A stretch of DNA of 64,000 bases from Singulisphaera acidiphila DSM 18658 (GCF_000242455.2 NC_019892.1:1984001-2048000), one strand, 5' to 3'; shown: positions 42,362 through 51,919, counted from the stretch's first letter. A program made the numbers and translations. The notes: generated from the sequence alone by a model not told the origin.

Positions 42362-45300
42362 TCAGCGTTCGACGCGGATCTGAATCGAACTGGCCCGCTG
42401 GAAGATGACTGCGGGTTCGGGCTCGGGGTCCGGGATCTTATCCGCAGGATCGAGGCGGATGGTCTTGATGCCTTGGGCGATCGCGGCTTCGCGACGCTTA
42501 TCATCATTCACGTTCGGGTTCTCGGGCGGGATGTTCCGGCTGTTCTCAGTCGACTCGGCCTGGATTAGCACACGATATTCCATTCCCCTCTCGATCTGGT
42601 CGAGTGGGATAATTGTCGTATAGACTCCGTCGCCCTTTGTGCGATCGCCGGCCGTCACGCCGTCATCATAAAAGGTCTGGCCGATCGGGTTGATTTGCTC
42701 GGTTCCATCACTGATTTTGTAGAGCACGCCTCGGATTGCGGCGCCGAGCACGGAGGTCCCGCCGTAAACCTGCACCTCGATCTTGGCACGCCGATCCATG
42801 ACTCGCGACAATCCGCGATTGGGCGGGGGCGGGATCAATTCAGGATCGTTGGGCAATTGGACAAGTGCCGAATTTAGCCGGAAGTTTGGCCGCGTTGAGG
42901 CGACCGAGAATGTGAAGTTGATCACGTCCGACATGATCGAGCGGTACGTCTGGTCCTTCAGGATCAACGCCCCCGTGTACCAGCCTTCTTCCTTGAACTC
43001 CGGGCTGAAGTGGTACACAAGGCATGTCGGTGACGAGAGGTCACGGTCGAGACGCAGCGTAGGCGTATTCACAAGTTGGCCGTTGTCGTTGTAGAGCTTA
43101 AGGTCGGGGAGGACCTCGGTCTTGTTTTCCCGGAGTGCCGAGAGGTCGACGCCCGGCAACGGCTTCGAGAATCCGACAATCAACTCAAACTCAGCCTGGA
43201 TTTGCTTTTTGGGGTCGAACAGAATGTTCTCGGCGTAAAACCGGGGAAGACGGAAGGTCCCGGGTTTCCGCTTTTCCACACCGTTCTCGATCGTGAATGT
43301 ATCCACTGGGGCCAGCGGATGGTGCTTGATTCGCCCTGTCGCCTTATCGACGACGCCGGGCTCGGCATCTTGCATCCGCTCCATGGCCAGAACAAGGGCA
43401 CGGCGATCGATCCGACCGGCGAGCGGCTTATCATTCGACTCGAACAGGTCTCTCTCGATGTGATCGAGAAACTCTTCCACGGCCCGAAGGCGAACCATTT
43501 GCTTTTTCAGGGCAATGTAGGCGAGTGTCGGTGCGGCCGGCTTTCTTACTGTATTTACGTAGTCGGCGATTGCACTGTCTCTATCCGTTTCTGCCTCACT
43601 CTTCTTCTTATTCGTGGTGGTCGATCTGGCGGATGGTTGAGCATCGCAATTGGGAGAGGGGGCGGACTTGAGTGGCTCGGGAATCGAGACCACTCGTCGT
43701 TTCTGAGCCTCATGCTCGAAATTCGCGAGAATCAAGTCGATCCGAATTTTTTCCGGGTAGTTGACCCGAAAATCATCGTCGATCCGGGAAATTTCCTGAG
43801 GGACTACTACTTTGATCAAAGTGTGGATGTCCTGATTCACTTCACTGGCTTCGGATTTTTTAGACCGTTTTAGCATGCTTTGGAAGCGTTCTTCCATCAT
43901 TTTGGCCGAATTATTCTTCTTTCGGGATTTTGTCGCGTCTGTGTTATCTGTACTTGCTGGTGGAAGGCCGGGTCTGGATAGCGTCAATGCCTCCAATTGT
44001 TCCAGAAATTTGGATTTGTTTATTGCATTATTTTCTTCATTTTGCTTATGCACGGGTACGGCCTGTTCTACATTTTGCTTATGCACAACAAAAAGGTCTG
44101 TTTCTGTGAGTTCTTCTTTTAGAAAAATGCCAAGAGAACCTTCATCTTGGTTCAGCACTTTCTTGAGATCCTCAATTCGTCGTGGATCGGCACTGAAGCG
44201 TTGATACGCGCTACCAAACCGCTGATACGCATCCTGGAGAATCCTATCCTCATCGTAATCCGGCGCGAGGAATCCTGAGTGGGCCGCAAGGGCGATGTTG
44301 AGCGATGACTTAAGATCTTCGAGATAGCCTCGGGCTCTAATCACATGTTCGACAATCGTTGATTTCATTTCAACGCCCGATCCCATACCCGGATTGCGGT
44401 CGTTATATCGTTGAATCGTTTTGTACAAGATCTCACATTCATCCGCGAGACCTTTGTCGGTTGATTGATCTTGTCCCAATTCCTCCTGGTCGATGTTGAT
44501 TTTCGTTCCGTCGAGTGCCTGATTCACGGCTGTGCGGAGCAACGTGATTGCTTCGGGAGCGAGGATGCCGGCTTGATTGAGATCGTATTCGAACTTGTTG
44601 GTTTGTTCTAGCCTGCCCTCAGAAGGGCACGGTGCAAGCTCGTTGTTGAAGTACTGGTGCATTCGAGCGAGACGGCTTTGGAGGTCAAGGTAGGGAAATT
44701 CGATCGGTGCGCCCACTAGCTTGCCGCTCTGGGTGCCGTTGATGAGCCACCGTTGGGATTTGCGGTGCTTGGTGGATTCGATGTCCGCCCTGGGGCCGCG
44801 AATTTCGTCCTGGTGGGGGAGGATGACCCAGGCGCCTGACGCTTGGTCATTCTTGAGCCTTTGCGCGAGGGCACCGACTTCGTCAACGTCGGCGATGGTC
44901 GAGATTGAGCCGCCACTACCGATAGCAATATCGCGGAGTTCGGGGGGAACGAAATCCGGTCCGACCATCACGATGTCAAGGCGAACATCGCCTTGGACGA
45001 TCAACTGTCGTCGGAGCCCTTCGAAGAGCACGCCGATATCGCGAGGGAGGCCGCCGGGCGGGATCAGGAACACAATGTTTTCGAGCCGGTTGCGGCGGAT
45101 TTGCTGCCCCAGTTCGCTGATGGTCGCTCTGAGTTCGGTCTCGCGCTGAGCGCGGACCTTGTTGCGGTCAGCTAACTCGGCAAGCCGGCGTAATTGCGCA
45201 TCGCGGGAGCGATTGTAGGTGGGCTTTGCCAGCATCTTACGACGCTCTTCCAGCCGGATCTTCTGGATTTCGGTCGTGAGTAGCTCAATCTTGGCTCTCT

Positions 45301-46903
45301 CCACGAGTTTCGAGAAGAGGTCGACATATTGATCGCGGAGATCGGTGTAGCGGTAAATACCCGAGAGGCAGAAGACGAAATCCTGGCTGGGGTCGAGTGG
45401 GTCCGGGTCGATAATGATCGTGCGCCGGCGGCCGAATCCGGTCGAGGCTGTGCGGCCAGGAATGAATAGGCGGAGGTCGGCGTCGACTTCTCCGAGCGCT
45501 GCTAGCCGGCTCTCGATTCCAACGACGCCCAATTCGCCAGCGATATCGACGACGGTGCCGGCCGTTTCCCGATCGAGTTGGATATGTTTCAGAGCCGCTT
45601 GATACAAATCTTCATTGATCCGCTTCTCTTCAGACATGGTCGCAGCCTGCATCGCGATGTGTTCCAGATACTGCCTTTCCTCGGAGGTCCACTTCTCGGT
45701 AATCGTTGGAGCGTTGGCTGTACCTGACAGGCCCGAGAGGAAGGCGTATAGACCCTGGACGATCTTTCGCTTTCGCGTGCTTTCGTTGTCCTTAGGTGAC
45801 GCATCGCGGAGTTCCTTTGCCCGATTCTTGGCGAACGTGCCGATCAGTTCAACCAGCGGGTCGAATCGCGGTGGGATCGCCAACTTGACCATTGAAGCCG
45901 TGTTTTTGAGAACGCCTTCAATCAGTTCTTTGTGCTCGTCCTTCGATAATTCGACCTGATTCTGTGAGAGTTGCGACTTGAGGAACTTCTCGACCTGGCC
46001 CCTCAGCGAAGTAATCGAGGTCAGGGACGTTCCGCCCTTTTTGCCTTTCAGCTTGGCCTGGTATTCCTCGCGGAGTTTACCCATCGCGGCGCGGGTGATG
46101 TTATCGATCTTCGACTTACGGTTGTCCACCGCCGTCGTGGCGATCGTGGCCGCCGAGGTTGAGGCGTTCGATGCCCCCTCATCCGCCGTACCATTGGTTG
46201 TTACGTTACGATCACGGAAGAATTTATCGACGATCTCCTGGCACGACTGGCGTTGTGCGGGGTCGGGGGCGTGGTCGATGGAGGAGCAAAATCGACCATA
46301 CCAGCCGTGCCGGTTGCCTTGTGACAGGTAGTTATCCATCAGGCAGCCCGGTCCACCCGGATTTGAGGACGGGCACCCGTGGGGGAAGTTGTATTCATCG
46401 ACCACGCCGAAGAGGTAATGGCAAACCTCGTGCGCGGCGGTCAAGACGTAGTCCTGTTGCAACTCCTCGGCGAGGGCCTGATAAAACAGCCCGATCTGTC
46501 CCGGCCGTCCTTCGATTGCGCCGGCCATCGCCCATCCCGCGCTTGCCGGTTTGCCGGTGAGTGAGAGAACGATGTCGGCTCGCTTTACGTCAGGAACCAA
46601 ATCGAGCGAGGCGATCTTGAGACGGCCGGCCGTTGCCTTTGACAGTGCGTCACTGACCCGGAGCACGACTGTCCGCACTTTCGCATCTTGTTCACTCGTC
46701 GGTTTCTGTGGGGCGCCGATCGCCGCGTCCCCATATCGGCCCTCCGCGAGCGCCGCGTACGTATAGGTGAATCGGATCGACCGCGTCTCCGGGTCATACC
46801 GGGCCGGTCCAGCCCAAGCATTGCCCCCACCGATGAGGCCACTCGATATCACCATTCCTACGGATGCGAAGGAGATCATCCTCGATAGCAGGTTTGACAT
46901 CAT
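42362..46903 (-). CDS. Very large secreted CLCA-like putative metalloprotease with vWA-like and C-terminal domains
   Basis: A 1513-residue exported protein, signal peptide about residues 1-31. Residues 158-171 read HEVCHYLFGVVDEY: the HExxHxxxGxxDE zinc-protease signature of the N-terminal catalytic domain in animal CLCA proteins (HEWAHLRWGVFDEY). A Cys-rich segment follows (CPSSNPGGPGCLMDN, then FCSSIDHAPDPAQRQSC), also as in CLCA. A vWA-like region spans about 500-680 (DFVFCLSG, ENIVFLIPPGG, DIVMVGPDFVPPELRDIAIG), without an intact DxSxS. The far C-terminus (about 1400) has GQTFYDDGVTAGDRTKGDGV, matching the DNGAGADxxxxDGVYS element of CLCA beta domains. Between them lies a long coiled, charged stretch. 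AGGAG precedes the double ATG. Self-cleaving matrix protease function is inferred. Confidence 0.6.
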   Translation of the reverse strand: MMSNLLSRMISFASVGMVISSGLIGGGNAWAGPARYDPETRSIRFTYTYAALAEGRYGDAAIGAPQKPTSEQDAKVRTVVLRVSDALSKATAGRLKIASLDLVPDVKRADIVLSLTGKPASAGWAMAGAIEGRPGQIGLFYQALAEELQQDYVLTAAHEVCHYLFGVVDEYNFPHGCPSSNPGGPGCLMDNYLSQGNRHGWYGRFCSSIDHAPDPAQRQSCQEIVDKFFRDRNVTTNGTADEGASNASTSAATIATTAVDNRKSKIDNITRAAMGKLREEYQAKLKGKKGGTSLTSITSLRGQVEKFLKSQLSQNQVELSKDEHKELIEGVLKNTASMVKLAIPPRFDPLVELIGTFAKNRAKELRDASPKDNESTRKRKIVQGLYAFLSGLSGTANAPTITEKWTSEERQYLEHIAMQAATMSEEKRINEDLYQAALKHIQLDRETAGTVVDIAGELGVVGIESRLAALGEVDADLRLFIPGRTASTGFGRRRTIIIDPDPLDPSQDFVFCLSGIYRYTDLRDQYVDLFSKLVERAKIELLTTEIQKIRLEERRKMLAKPTYNRSRDAQLRRLAELADRNKVRAQRETELRATISELGQQIRRNRLENIVFLIPPGGLPRDIGVLFEGLRRQLIVQGDVRLDIVMVGPDFVPPELRDIAIGSGGSISTIADVDEVGALAQRLKNDQASGAWVILPHQDEIRGPRADIESTKHRKSQRWLINGTQSGKLVGAPIEFPYLDLQSRLARMHQYFNNELAPCPSEGRLEQTNKFEYDLNQAGILAPEAITLLRTAVNQALDGTKINIDQEELGQDQSTDKGLADECEILYKTIQRYNDRNPGMGSGVEMKSTIVEHVIRARGYLEDLKSSLNIALAAHSGFLAPDYDEDRILQDAYQRFGSAYQRFSADPRRIEDLKKVLNQDEGSLGIFLKEELTETDLFVVHKQNVEQAVPVHKQNEENNAINKSKFLEQLEALTLSRPGLPPASTDNTDATKSRKKNNSAKMMEERFQSMLKRSKKSEASEVNQDIHTLIKVVVPQEISRIDDDFRVNYPEKIRIDLILANFEHEAQKRRVVSIPEPLKSAPSPNCDAQPSARSTTTNKKKSEAETDRDSAIADYVNTVRKPAAPTLAYIALKKQMVRLRAVEEFLDHIERDLFESNDKPLAGRIDRRALVLAMERMQDAEPGVVDKATGRIKHHPLAPVDTFTIENGVEKRKPGTFRLPRFYAENILFDPKKQIQAEFELIVGFSKPLPGVDLSALRENKTEVLPDLKLYNDNGQLVNTPTLRLDRDLSSPTCLVYHFSPEFKEEGWYTGALILKDQTYRSIMSDVINFTFSVASTRPNFRLNSALVQLPNDPELIPPPPNRGLSRVMDRRAKIEVQVYGGTSVLGAAIRGVLYKISDGTEQINPIGQTFYDDGVTAGDRTKGDGVYTTIIPLDQIERGMEYRVLIQAESTENSRNIPPENPNVNDDKRREAAIAQGIKTIRLDPADKIPDPEPEPAVIFQRASSIQIRVER

Positions 46904-47332
46904 CGTCTCCTAAATTTATGTGTGGAAAGGCTCGAATTATTTGTGGCCTACGACTTGTGTCGGTGTCGACGGGAAGAGCAGGTATGCCTGATCGTGATCC
47001 CTCGTGGATCACTCGTCCTGATTGCGGACATAACTCACTCGGGTCATCACTAGACTGTCTATCTTGTGTGGATTCCAGATTTTGCGCGAATGAGTTCGGA
47101 GAGGCAAACGGATTTTGTTTATAATCCTTAAAGAATGTGCGACATCGATGAGTCTATGAGAACCGCGGTTGGACTTTGAGGCTCGCTTTTGAATCGTGGG
47201 ATATAATCTCAGGGATTTCGTCGATCTTGGGTTGGCCGTGGACCGTTGGTCTGTCGGCCACAACCTGCCGGGGCCAAGGATACGACCCCTCACCTTTGGA
47301 CGGACTCGCGACGCAGAAAGGGAGTTTTCACG
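46904..47332. other. Divergent promoter region
   Basis: The gap lies between the CLCA-like gene and the YSAP-repeat gene, read outward from here. It is moderately AT-rich (gatataatctcaggg near 47200, a possible -10-like element in the plus direction). No gene is seen. Confidence 0.45.
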
Positions 47333-48178
47333 ATGAAGTTCAATACCTCCACGAGACGGTTAAAGGCAGCGGTGAGTCTTGCTGCCCTGTCCGGTTTTTG
47401 GTGTGCTGACGGTTATGCCGGCAGCCATAAAAATCAGGCGGCCCAGTTCGTCCCTATCTATCTGCAGCAAGCCCCGGCGGTTCAGGTCTACTCAGCACCA
47501 GTGGCCCAGGTGTATGCGGCCCCGGCCGTCCAGATGTATTCAGCCCCGGCTGTTCAGATGTACTCGGCCCCAGCGCCCCAGATGTACTCGGCCCCGGTAG
47601 CGCAAGCGTACTCAGCCCCGGCAGCGCAAGCGTATTCGGCTCCGGCAGCGCAAGCGTATTCGGCTCCGGCCGTTCAGATGTACTCGGCCCCAGCGCCCCA
47701 GATGTATTCGGCCCCGGCAAACTACTACACGGCATCTGCTATCGCCGCCGGTACGACCACCGTGGGCAATGCCCCAGTGGCGGGTGCGAAGATCAGCGTC
47801 GTGGATCGGGAAGACATCCTTGCGGATCTTCGCAGGGAGGCCAAGGAAGGGGCTTCAGACGGAACGATGCGCGAGCGTCGGAAGGCACTCCGAGAATCGG
47901 CCCGAACGAAATATGCCGATTCAATCGGTGTCGATGAGTCGGAACTGGGAGATGCCGACAATCAGGATATCGAAATCGTGGTGAATTCGATTCTTAATCC
48001 GAACAGCGGTAACGCGATGCAATCCGTCGCGGTGCAGTCGGCTTTGCAGCCGGTCTCTTATCTCCCGTCCTATGCTCCTGTCTACGCACCTCAGCAACCC
48101 ACGATGCTTGTGCAACCCGTCGTCCCGGCGCAACTCTACGTGCCGGTTCAGCCGAAGCATCACTGGCTTCATAAGTAA
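47333..48178 (+). CDS. Secreted Tyr/Ala/Pro repeat protein
   Basis: A 281-residue exported protein. Signal peptide: TRRLKAAVSLAALSGFWCAD with cleavage near GYAGS. Residues 52-131 are ten tandem 8-residue units of consensus (M/A/V)YSAPAVQ. A short charged helical region follows (SVVDREDILADLRREAKEGA, then RERRKALRESARTKYADSIG), and the C-terminus is again Tyr/Pro/Gln-rich (YLPSYAPVYAPQQPTMLVQP). No enzyme motif is seen. Tyr-rich repeats occur in cross-linked coats and matrix proteins; that role is inferred. AGGGAG precedes ATG 47333. Composition links it to the thioredoxin-like protein at 40.7 kb. Confidence 0.7.
   Translation: MKFNTSTRRLKAAVSLAALSGFWCADGYAGSHKNQAAQFVPIYLQQAPAVQVYSAPVAQVYAAPAVQMYSAPAVQMYSAPAPQMYSAPVAQAYSAPAAQAYSAPAAQAYSAPAVQMYSAPAPQMYSAPANYYTASAIAAGTTTVGNAPVAGAKISVVDREDILADLRREAKEGASDGTMRERRKALRESARTKYADSIGVDESELGDADNQDIEIVVNSILNPNSGNAMQSVAVQSALQPVSYLPSYAPVYAPQQPTMLVQPVVPAQLYVPVQPKHHWLHK
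47486..47725 (+). repeat. Ten tandem 24-bp coding repeats (YSAPAVQM)
   Basis: Ten in-frame copies of a 24-base unit, for example atgtactcggccccagcgcccc, encode MYSAPAPQ and variants with alternating M, A or V heads. Neighbouring units are nearly identical, implying recent expansion. No spacers are present, so it is not a CRISPR array. Confidence 0.92.
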
Positions 48179-48221
48179 GCTGACCATCGCATCTTGTCAG
48201 GGAACGAGGCGCGATTCGCCG

Positions 48222-48262
48222 CCCGGGATGAGTTCGGCTTGTAGCCGTATGAACCTCCCGGG
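48222..48262. terminator. Stem-loop between convergent genes
   Basis: CCCGGGA (48222-48228) pairs with TCCCGGG (48256-48262), with an inner stem CGGCT/AGCCG. It lies between the YSAP-repeat gene and the minus-strand PKD-like gene. No strong T-run follows. Confidence 0.5.
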
Positions 48263-48291
48263 AGACGAGCATGGTTTTCAATTGAACCCAC

Positions 48292-49431
48292 TCAGCGCAA
48301 GCGGATCTCCACGATCTTTGCGATCACGCCCGCCTCATTTTCGGGAGCTCGTTCCGTTAAGATGACCTTGCCGGATGCGTCCTGGATGATGAGCATCGCC
48401 CTTTCGAGTTTCGGCAACCACTTTCCTTCCGCGTATCGATTGCCGTCGATATATTGACGGAAATTCAACCTCGTCAATTCTGGAGACATTGCGTCGTAAG
48501 TGTAGTAAGTGAAATTGAAAAGTTCCTCGGAACGGCGGACATTGTTCCCCCAGAGATTGACCTTATTCTGCAGATACCGACGTCCCGGTTCCACGATAAC
48601 CGAAACAATAAGCCGGCCCGTGATATCCGGAGCCTCTCGAGGTGACGTGATGGTGATGGGCAGGCGCGGGGGCGTTGCTACAGAAACGACGTGATGTGCC
48701 GCGTCCGCGCTCAATTTTCCGGCATTCGTGGATTTTCCTTGAGCCATCAGGGTGAACTCGTAGGTGCCCGCAGGGATTTTCCTGACGAGGAGCATTGATC
48801 CCTTTGGTCCTCCCCCGGGCGTCATAAGCTCAAACTTAATGGTGGGCTTCACCACCCAGATGAGATCCTGCTCGTGATCGAAGCGACTTTCTCCCGCGTC
48901 GAGGACGAGGTCACTTCCCGGCGCCACGTTCTCCGGGCCTCGGATCATTGCGAGCGGGTTAGCGCCTGGAGAAGCAAGCTCCATGACCGGGGTTGCTCCC
49001 GGGTTCACGGCGATGGTCACCTCAATGGAATCCTTCGACGTTTTTAACTGGTAGAGGCTCCCCTCGTCGGGATTTTGCCCCAAGAGCAAGGCACTGAATC
49101 GCCGGAGCAAAGGCGGGTTAGTACCGGGGGGCGCTACGTTGTCCGGCTTTCCTTTGGCCGTCACGGTGAACTTGTATTTGAGCGCCGGAAGGTCGCCCTT
49201 GACGATCAGAATCGACCGGTTCAGGCCGCCTACGGGTGTTACGACTTCCATCGGGATGCTTGGGGACACTTCCCATTGTAGGTCTTCATCACTCCGGCTA
49301 TCTCCCGCGTCGATGGCAAAGGTCGTCCCCTTTAATACGGTTACGGACTTCTCGCCCCTAATCTTTGCTACGGGGGTTGCGGCGAAGGTCAAAGTGGGCC
49401 ATGCTAATAATAGAATGATTAGGCGTTGCAT
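48292..49431 (-). CDS. Secreted protein with duplicated PKD-like domain
   Basis: A 379-residue exported protein with signal peptide MQRLIILLLAWPTLTFA. Two internal repeats of about 85-100 residues align well: AKIRGEKSVTVLKGTTFAID with AGDSRSDEDLQWEVSPSI, and AMIRGPENVAPGSDLVLDAG with ESRFDHEQDLIWVVKPTI; both continue with (E/K)xxxxTPxGGxxxSxLxV and Y(K/E)FT(V/L)xAxGK. The layout recalls PKD modules. The third part (RLIVSVIVEPGRRYLQNKVN) is unique. Together with the protein at 39.4 kb it brackets the CLCA-like gene. Function unknown. Confidence 0.68.
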   Translation of the reverse strand: MQRLIILLLAWPTLTFAATPVAKIRGEKSVTVLKGTTFAIDAGDSRSDEDLQWEVSPSIPMEVVTPVGGLNRSILIVKGDLPALKYKFTVTAKGKPDNVAPPGTNPPLLRRFSALLLGQNPDEGSLYQLKTSKDSIEVTIAVNPGATPVMELASPGANPLAMIRGPENVAPGSDLVLDAGESRFDHEQDLIWVVKPTIKFELMTPGGGPKGSMLLVRKIPAGTYEFTLMAQGKSTNAGKLSADAAHHVVSVATPPRLPITITSPREAPDITGRLIVSVIVEPGRRYLQNKVNLWGNNVRRSEELFNFTYYTYDAMSPELTRLNFRQYIDGNRYAEGKWLPKLERAMLIIQDASGKVILTERAPENEAGVIAKIVEIRLR

Positions 49432-49977
49432 GCAATGGCTCCGGCAAGTGTGTGGATCCCGTCACACGCCAAGGTGAGGGGCTCAAATGATAGCGATGCC
49501 CGTGTCATCATGCTATGCCCCGCTTTACTTTGGAGCTGGAGATGTTTTTGTGAAACAAGTTTTTGTGTTATTTGAGTGCGTGGAAGCAATATGGGGGTTG
49601 TGCATTTTTTGCTTCGTGGCTCGTTGTTGCCGACATGGCCAAAGCGTGGTGTGTCTTGAGTTAATGTTGGGTACGAGATGCCTTTGCCTCGCCTGGACCA
49701 TCCGTTAGCCTGGAATTTGCCTTCGCCGTTAGACGGCCATCGGCCGAAATGAACCCCAGGGTTGCATTGGGTGCCTTGTCGCATTCAGGTTCGGTCCCTC
49801 CCGAAGACGGACTCCAGGTCGCCGCCCCCGAGGGGGCTCGGGAACGGCCTTCGGCAAGGAGAGGTAGGGCGGGCGCTGGGGAAGACACTGCGAACTGGCT
49901 TGAGGATTTGGGAATCACTCGCTCGGCTCAAGCCCGAACCCGGTGTTCGTCACTCGGGTTCGTTGCCACGTGGGGTT
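49432..49977. other. Intergenic gap, no gene supported
   Basis: A plus-strand frame at 49749-50102 is open but lacks a ribosome site and runs into the M28 peptidase gene on the other strand. The palindrome GCCCCCGAGGGGGC at 49824-49837 is present; its meaning is unclear. Confidence 0.5.
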
Positions 49978-51561
49978 TTATTGAGACTCGCCTTTTCTTC
50001 GCGCATTCCGATAGGTGGCTGTCTTGGGATTTGTTTCGTCCCACTTTGGCTCGGCGGGGTCCTCGGCAATCATCAGCAACGCTCGGGCGGTCATCCGGTT
50101 GACCTTGGCCATGTTCGCGTAGTCGATCTTGTCCCAGTGATCGCTGAGTCCATGATAGTCGGCATAATCAAAAGAGACCGTGAGCGTGTGGGCAGGGACG
50201 CCTAGATCGGCCAGGGCTTGATTATCACTCCTGGCGAAGTAGGCATCGCTGTTCCTCGGATGTTTGTAGACCCGGATTCCCTCGGCTTTGCCGGCGGCCT
50301 GGAACACGTTTCCAACGGTGGAGAAATCGATCCCGGTCATCGAGGCGGCGGCCACTTGGGGTCCTTCGCTGCTGTCCGTGCGTCCGACCTGTTCCAAGTT
50401 GACGTCGGCCACTGTCTTCGCGATCGGAACGAGGGGGTGGCGAGCGTAGTATCGCGACCCGAGCAACCCCTTCTCTTCACCAAAGAATGTCAGGAAAACC
50501 AGGCTCCGGCTTGGCCGTTGCTTGAGTTTGGCGAGGGCCGAAGCGACCTCGATGACGGTGACAGTCCCACTACCATCATCGTTTGCGCCGTTGTAGATCC
50601 GATCCTCGGCAGCCGAAGGTCGGATTCCGATGTGGTCGTAGTGGGCTGTCAGCAGGACGTAAGTGTTTTTTAAAGTCGGATCCGAGCCGCGTAACAGGCC
50701 GGCGACGTTGCGGATTTTGACCGGCCTGAGCGTAGGCTCATCCAGGTGAACGGAGAAATCCAGAGGGGAGGCCCCGATTGGGAGTGAATCAAAAATTTCA
50801 GCAAATTTCGAATCGTGGACTTTGATTATGGGAATGTCCAGTCGATTGGCGGCGAGTGCCGCGCGAAGCCCATTCGCGTTCTCAGGATCAATCAATCGCT
50901 GACCGTCGAGCCCGGAGGCGTCCTTCGAGTCGCGGCTGATATTGACCACGAGGGCGGGTTTCAAGTCCCGCATGCGCGTGAGGAACTGATTGAATGCGAA
51001 CAAGGTCGTCGGCCGTCGATCGGTCCCGACTCGTTCGGGATCCGGACATTCGGTCATGACGACTTTCCCTTCAATCTGATCGGTCGTGAGGGCTTCCGTG
51101 TTTCGGAAATCGACCTTGAACGAGGGTTTGCTCGTGAGGTCCATCGCCTTCAACCCCGACAGGCTGACCTGATCTTTGCCGAGCGGGATTCGGTCCTCTC
51201 CACTCCGCAGTTCAAATGCGAAACTTGGGGCATTCGGCTCAGCGAGTTGCCAGTTCGCCGTCTGAAAATATCCATCGTCGCCGACGGGTTCGAGCCCCGC
51301 GCGTCGGAACTGGGCGGCGATGTATTCGGCGGCAAGGTCAAGCCCTCGAGAGGGGGTATCGCGCCCCTCAAGTAAGTCCGATGCCAGGAAGGAGAGATGC
51401 CCTTGAAGCGAGTCGGCGGAGATCTGGTCGATCGCTGCGGTTTGGTCCGCCGTGGGTTCAAAGGCTACCGGTGCCTTGTCCTCAGCACCATGGACCCAAA
51501 TCGCAAAAGTGAGTGCGACGCTCGTAATGAAATATTCGATTCTGAAGACTTTGTCGACCAT
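49978..51561 (-). CDS. Secreted M28-family zinc aminopeptidase with PA-type insert
   Basis: A 527-residue M28 peptidase. Zinc ligands and catalysis: LTAHYDHIGIRP (His, Asp), NGANDDGSGTVTVIEVASAL (bridging Asp), LTFFGEEKGLLGSRYYARHP (catalytic Glu and ligand Glu), ADVNLEQVGRTD and SDHWDKIDYANM (last His). The N-terminal part (ISADSLQGHLSFLASDLLEG RDTPS) is typical for planctomycete members, and the middle holds a PA-like insert between about 180 and 320. The start ATG 51561 exposes a signal-like segment (FRIEYFITSVALTFAIWVHG); an upstream start at 51618 is possible, and neither has a clear ribosome site. It releases N-terminal amino acids outside the cytoplasm, as known for the family. Confidence 0.87.
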   Translation of the reverse strand: MVDKVFRIEYFITSVALTFAIWVHGAEDKAPVAFEPTADQTAAIDQISADSLQGHLSFLASDLLEGRDTPSRGLDLAAEYIAAQFRRAGLEPVGDDGYFQTANWQLAEPNAPSFAFELRSGEDRIPLGKDQVSLSGLKAMDLTSKPSFKVDFRNTEALTTDQIEGKVVMTECPDPERVGTDRRPTTLFAFNQFLTRMRDLKPALVVNISRDSKDASGLDGQRLIDPENANGLRAALAANRLDIPIIKVHDSKFAEIFDSLPIGASPLDFSVHLDEPTLRPVKIRNVAGLLRGSDPTLKNTYVLLTAHYDHIGIRPSAAEDRIYNGANDDGSGTVTVIEVASALAKLKQRPSRSLVFLTFFGEEKGLLGSRYYARHPLVPIAKTVADVNLEQVGRTDSSEGPQVAAASMTGIDFSTVGNVFQAAGKAEGIRVYKHPRNSDAYFARSDNQALADLGVPAHTLTVSFDYADYHGLSDHWDKIDYANMAKVNRMTARALLMIAEDPAEPKWDETNPKTATYRNARRKGESQ

Positions 51562-51919
51562 GTGAGGAGAATCTCTTTCTTCTGGATAGAATCGACTTCC
51601 GCGATGATGGCGGGGCAACCCTCCGCGCGGGTTGTGGTCGGAGACCGCGCTACGGTGTTTTCCCGGGACGCGGTGTTGATTATAACGAAGGAATCTTCTT
51701 TGCTCGACCTTGTACGTTTCAATGGAGAGAAAGGTGGCCGCCCGAGAGCGACTATCTGCTGGCGATTGCTAAGAAAATCTAAAATTTTGACATTGAATAA
51801 TGCATTTATGATTTTCGATATGATTTCTCTGCTGGGGATTGCCCTCTCTGCATTCAGCAGATGGCCGATCAAGGCGATCCATTTTATGCTGCTAAAAATT
51901 TATTGAAAGGTGGTGATTT
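51562..51919. other. Divergent intergenic gap
   Basis: The region upstream of the M28 and SMI1/KNR4 genes, AT-rich in its right half (aaaattttgacattgaataa near 51780). No gene is seen. Confidence 0.45.

Noticed and set aside
47486-47725. Tandem repeats considered as a CRISPR array
   Set aside because: The 24-bp units are contiguous without spacers and stay in frame in a signal-peptide protein.
49749-50102. 117-codon plus-strand frame
   Set aside because: No ribosome site, no domain, and its second half is antisense to the M28 peptidase gene.
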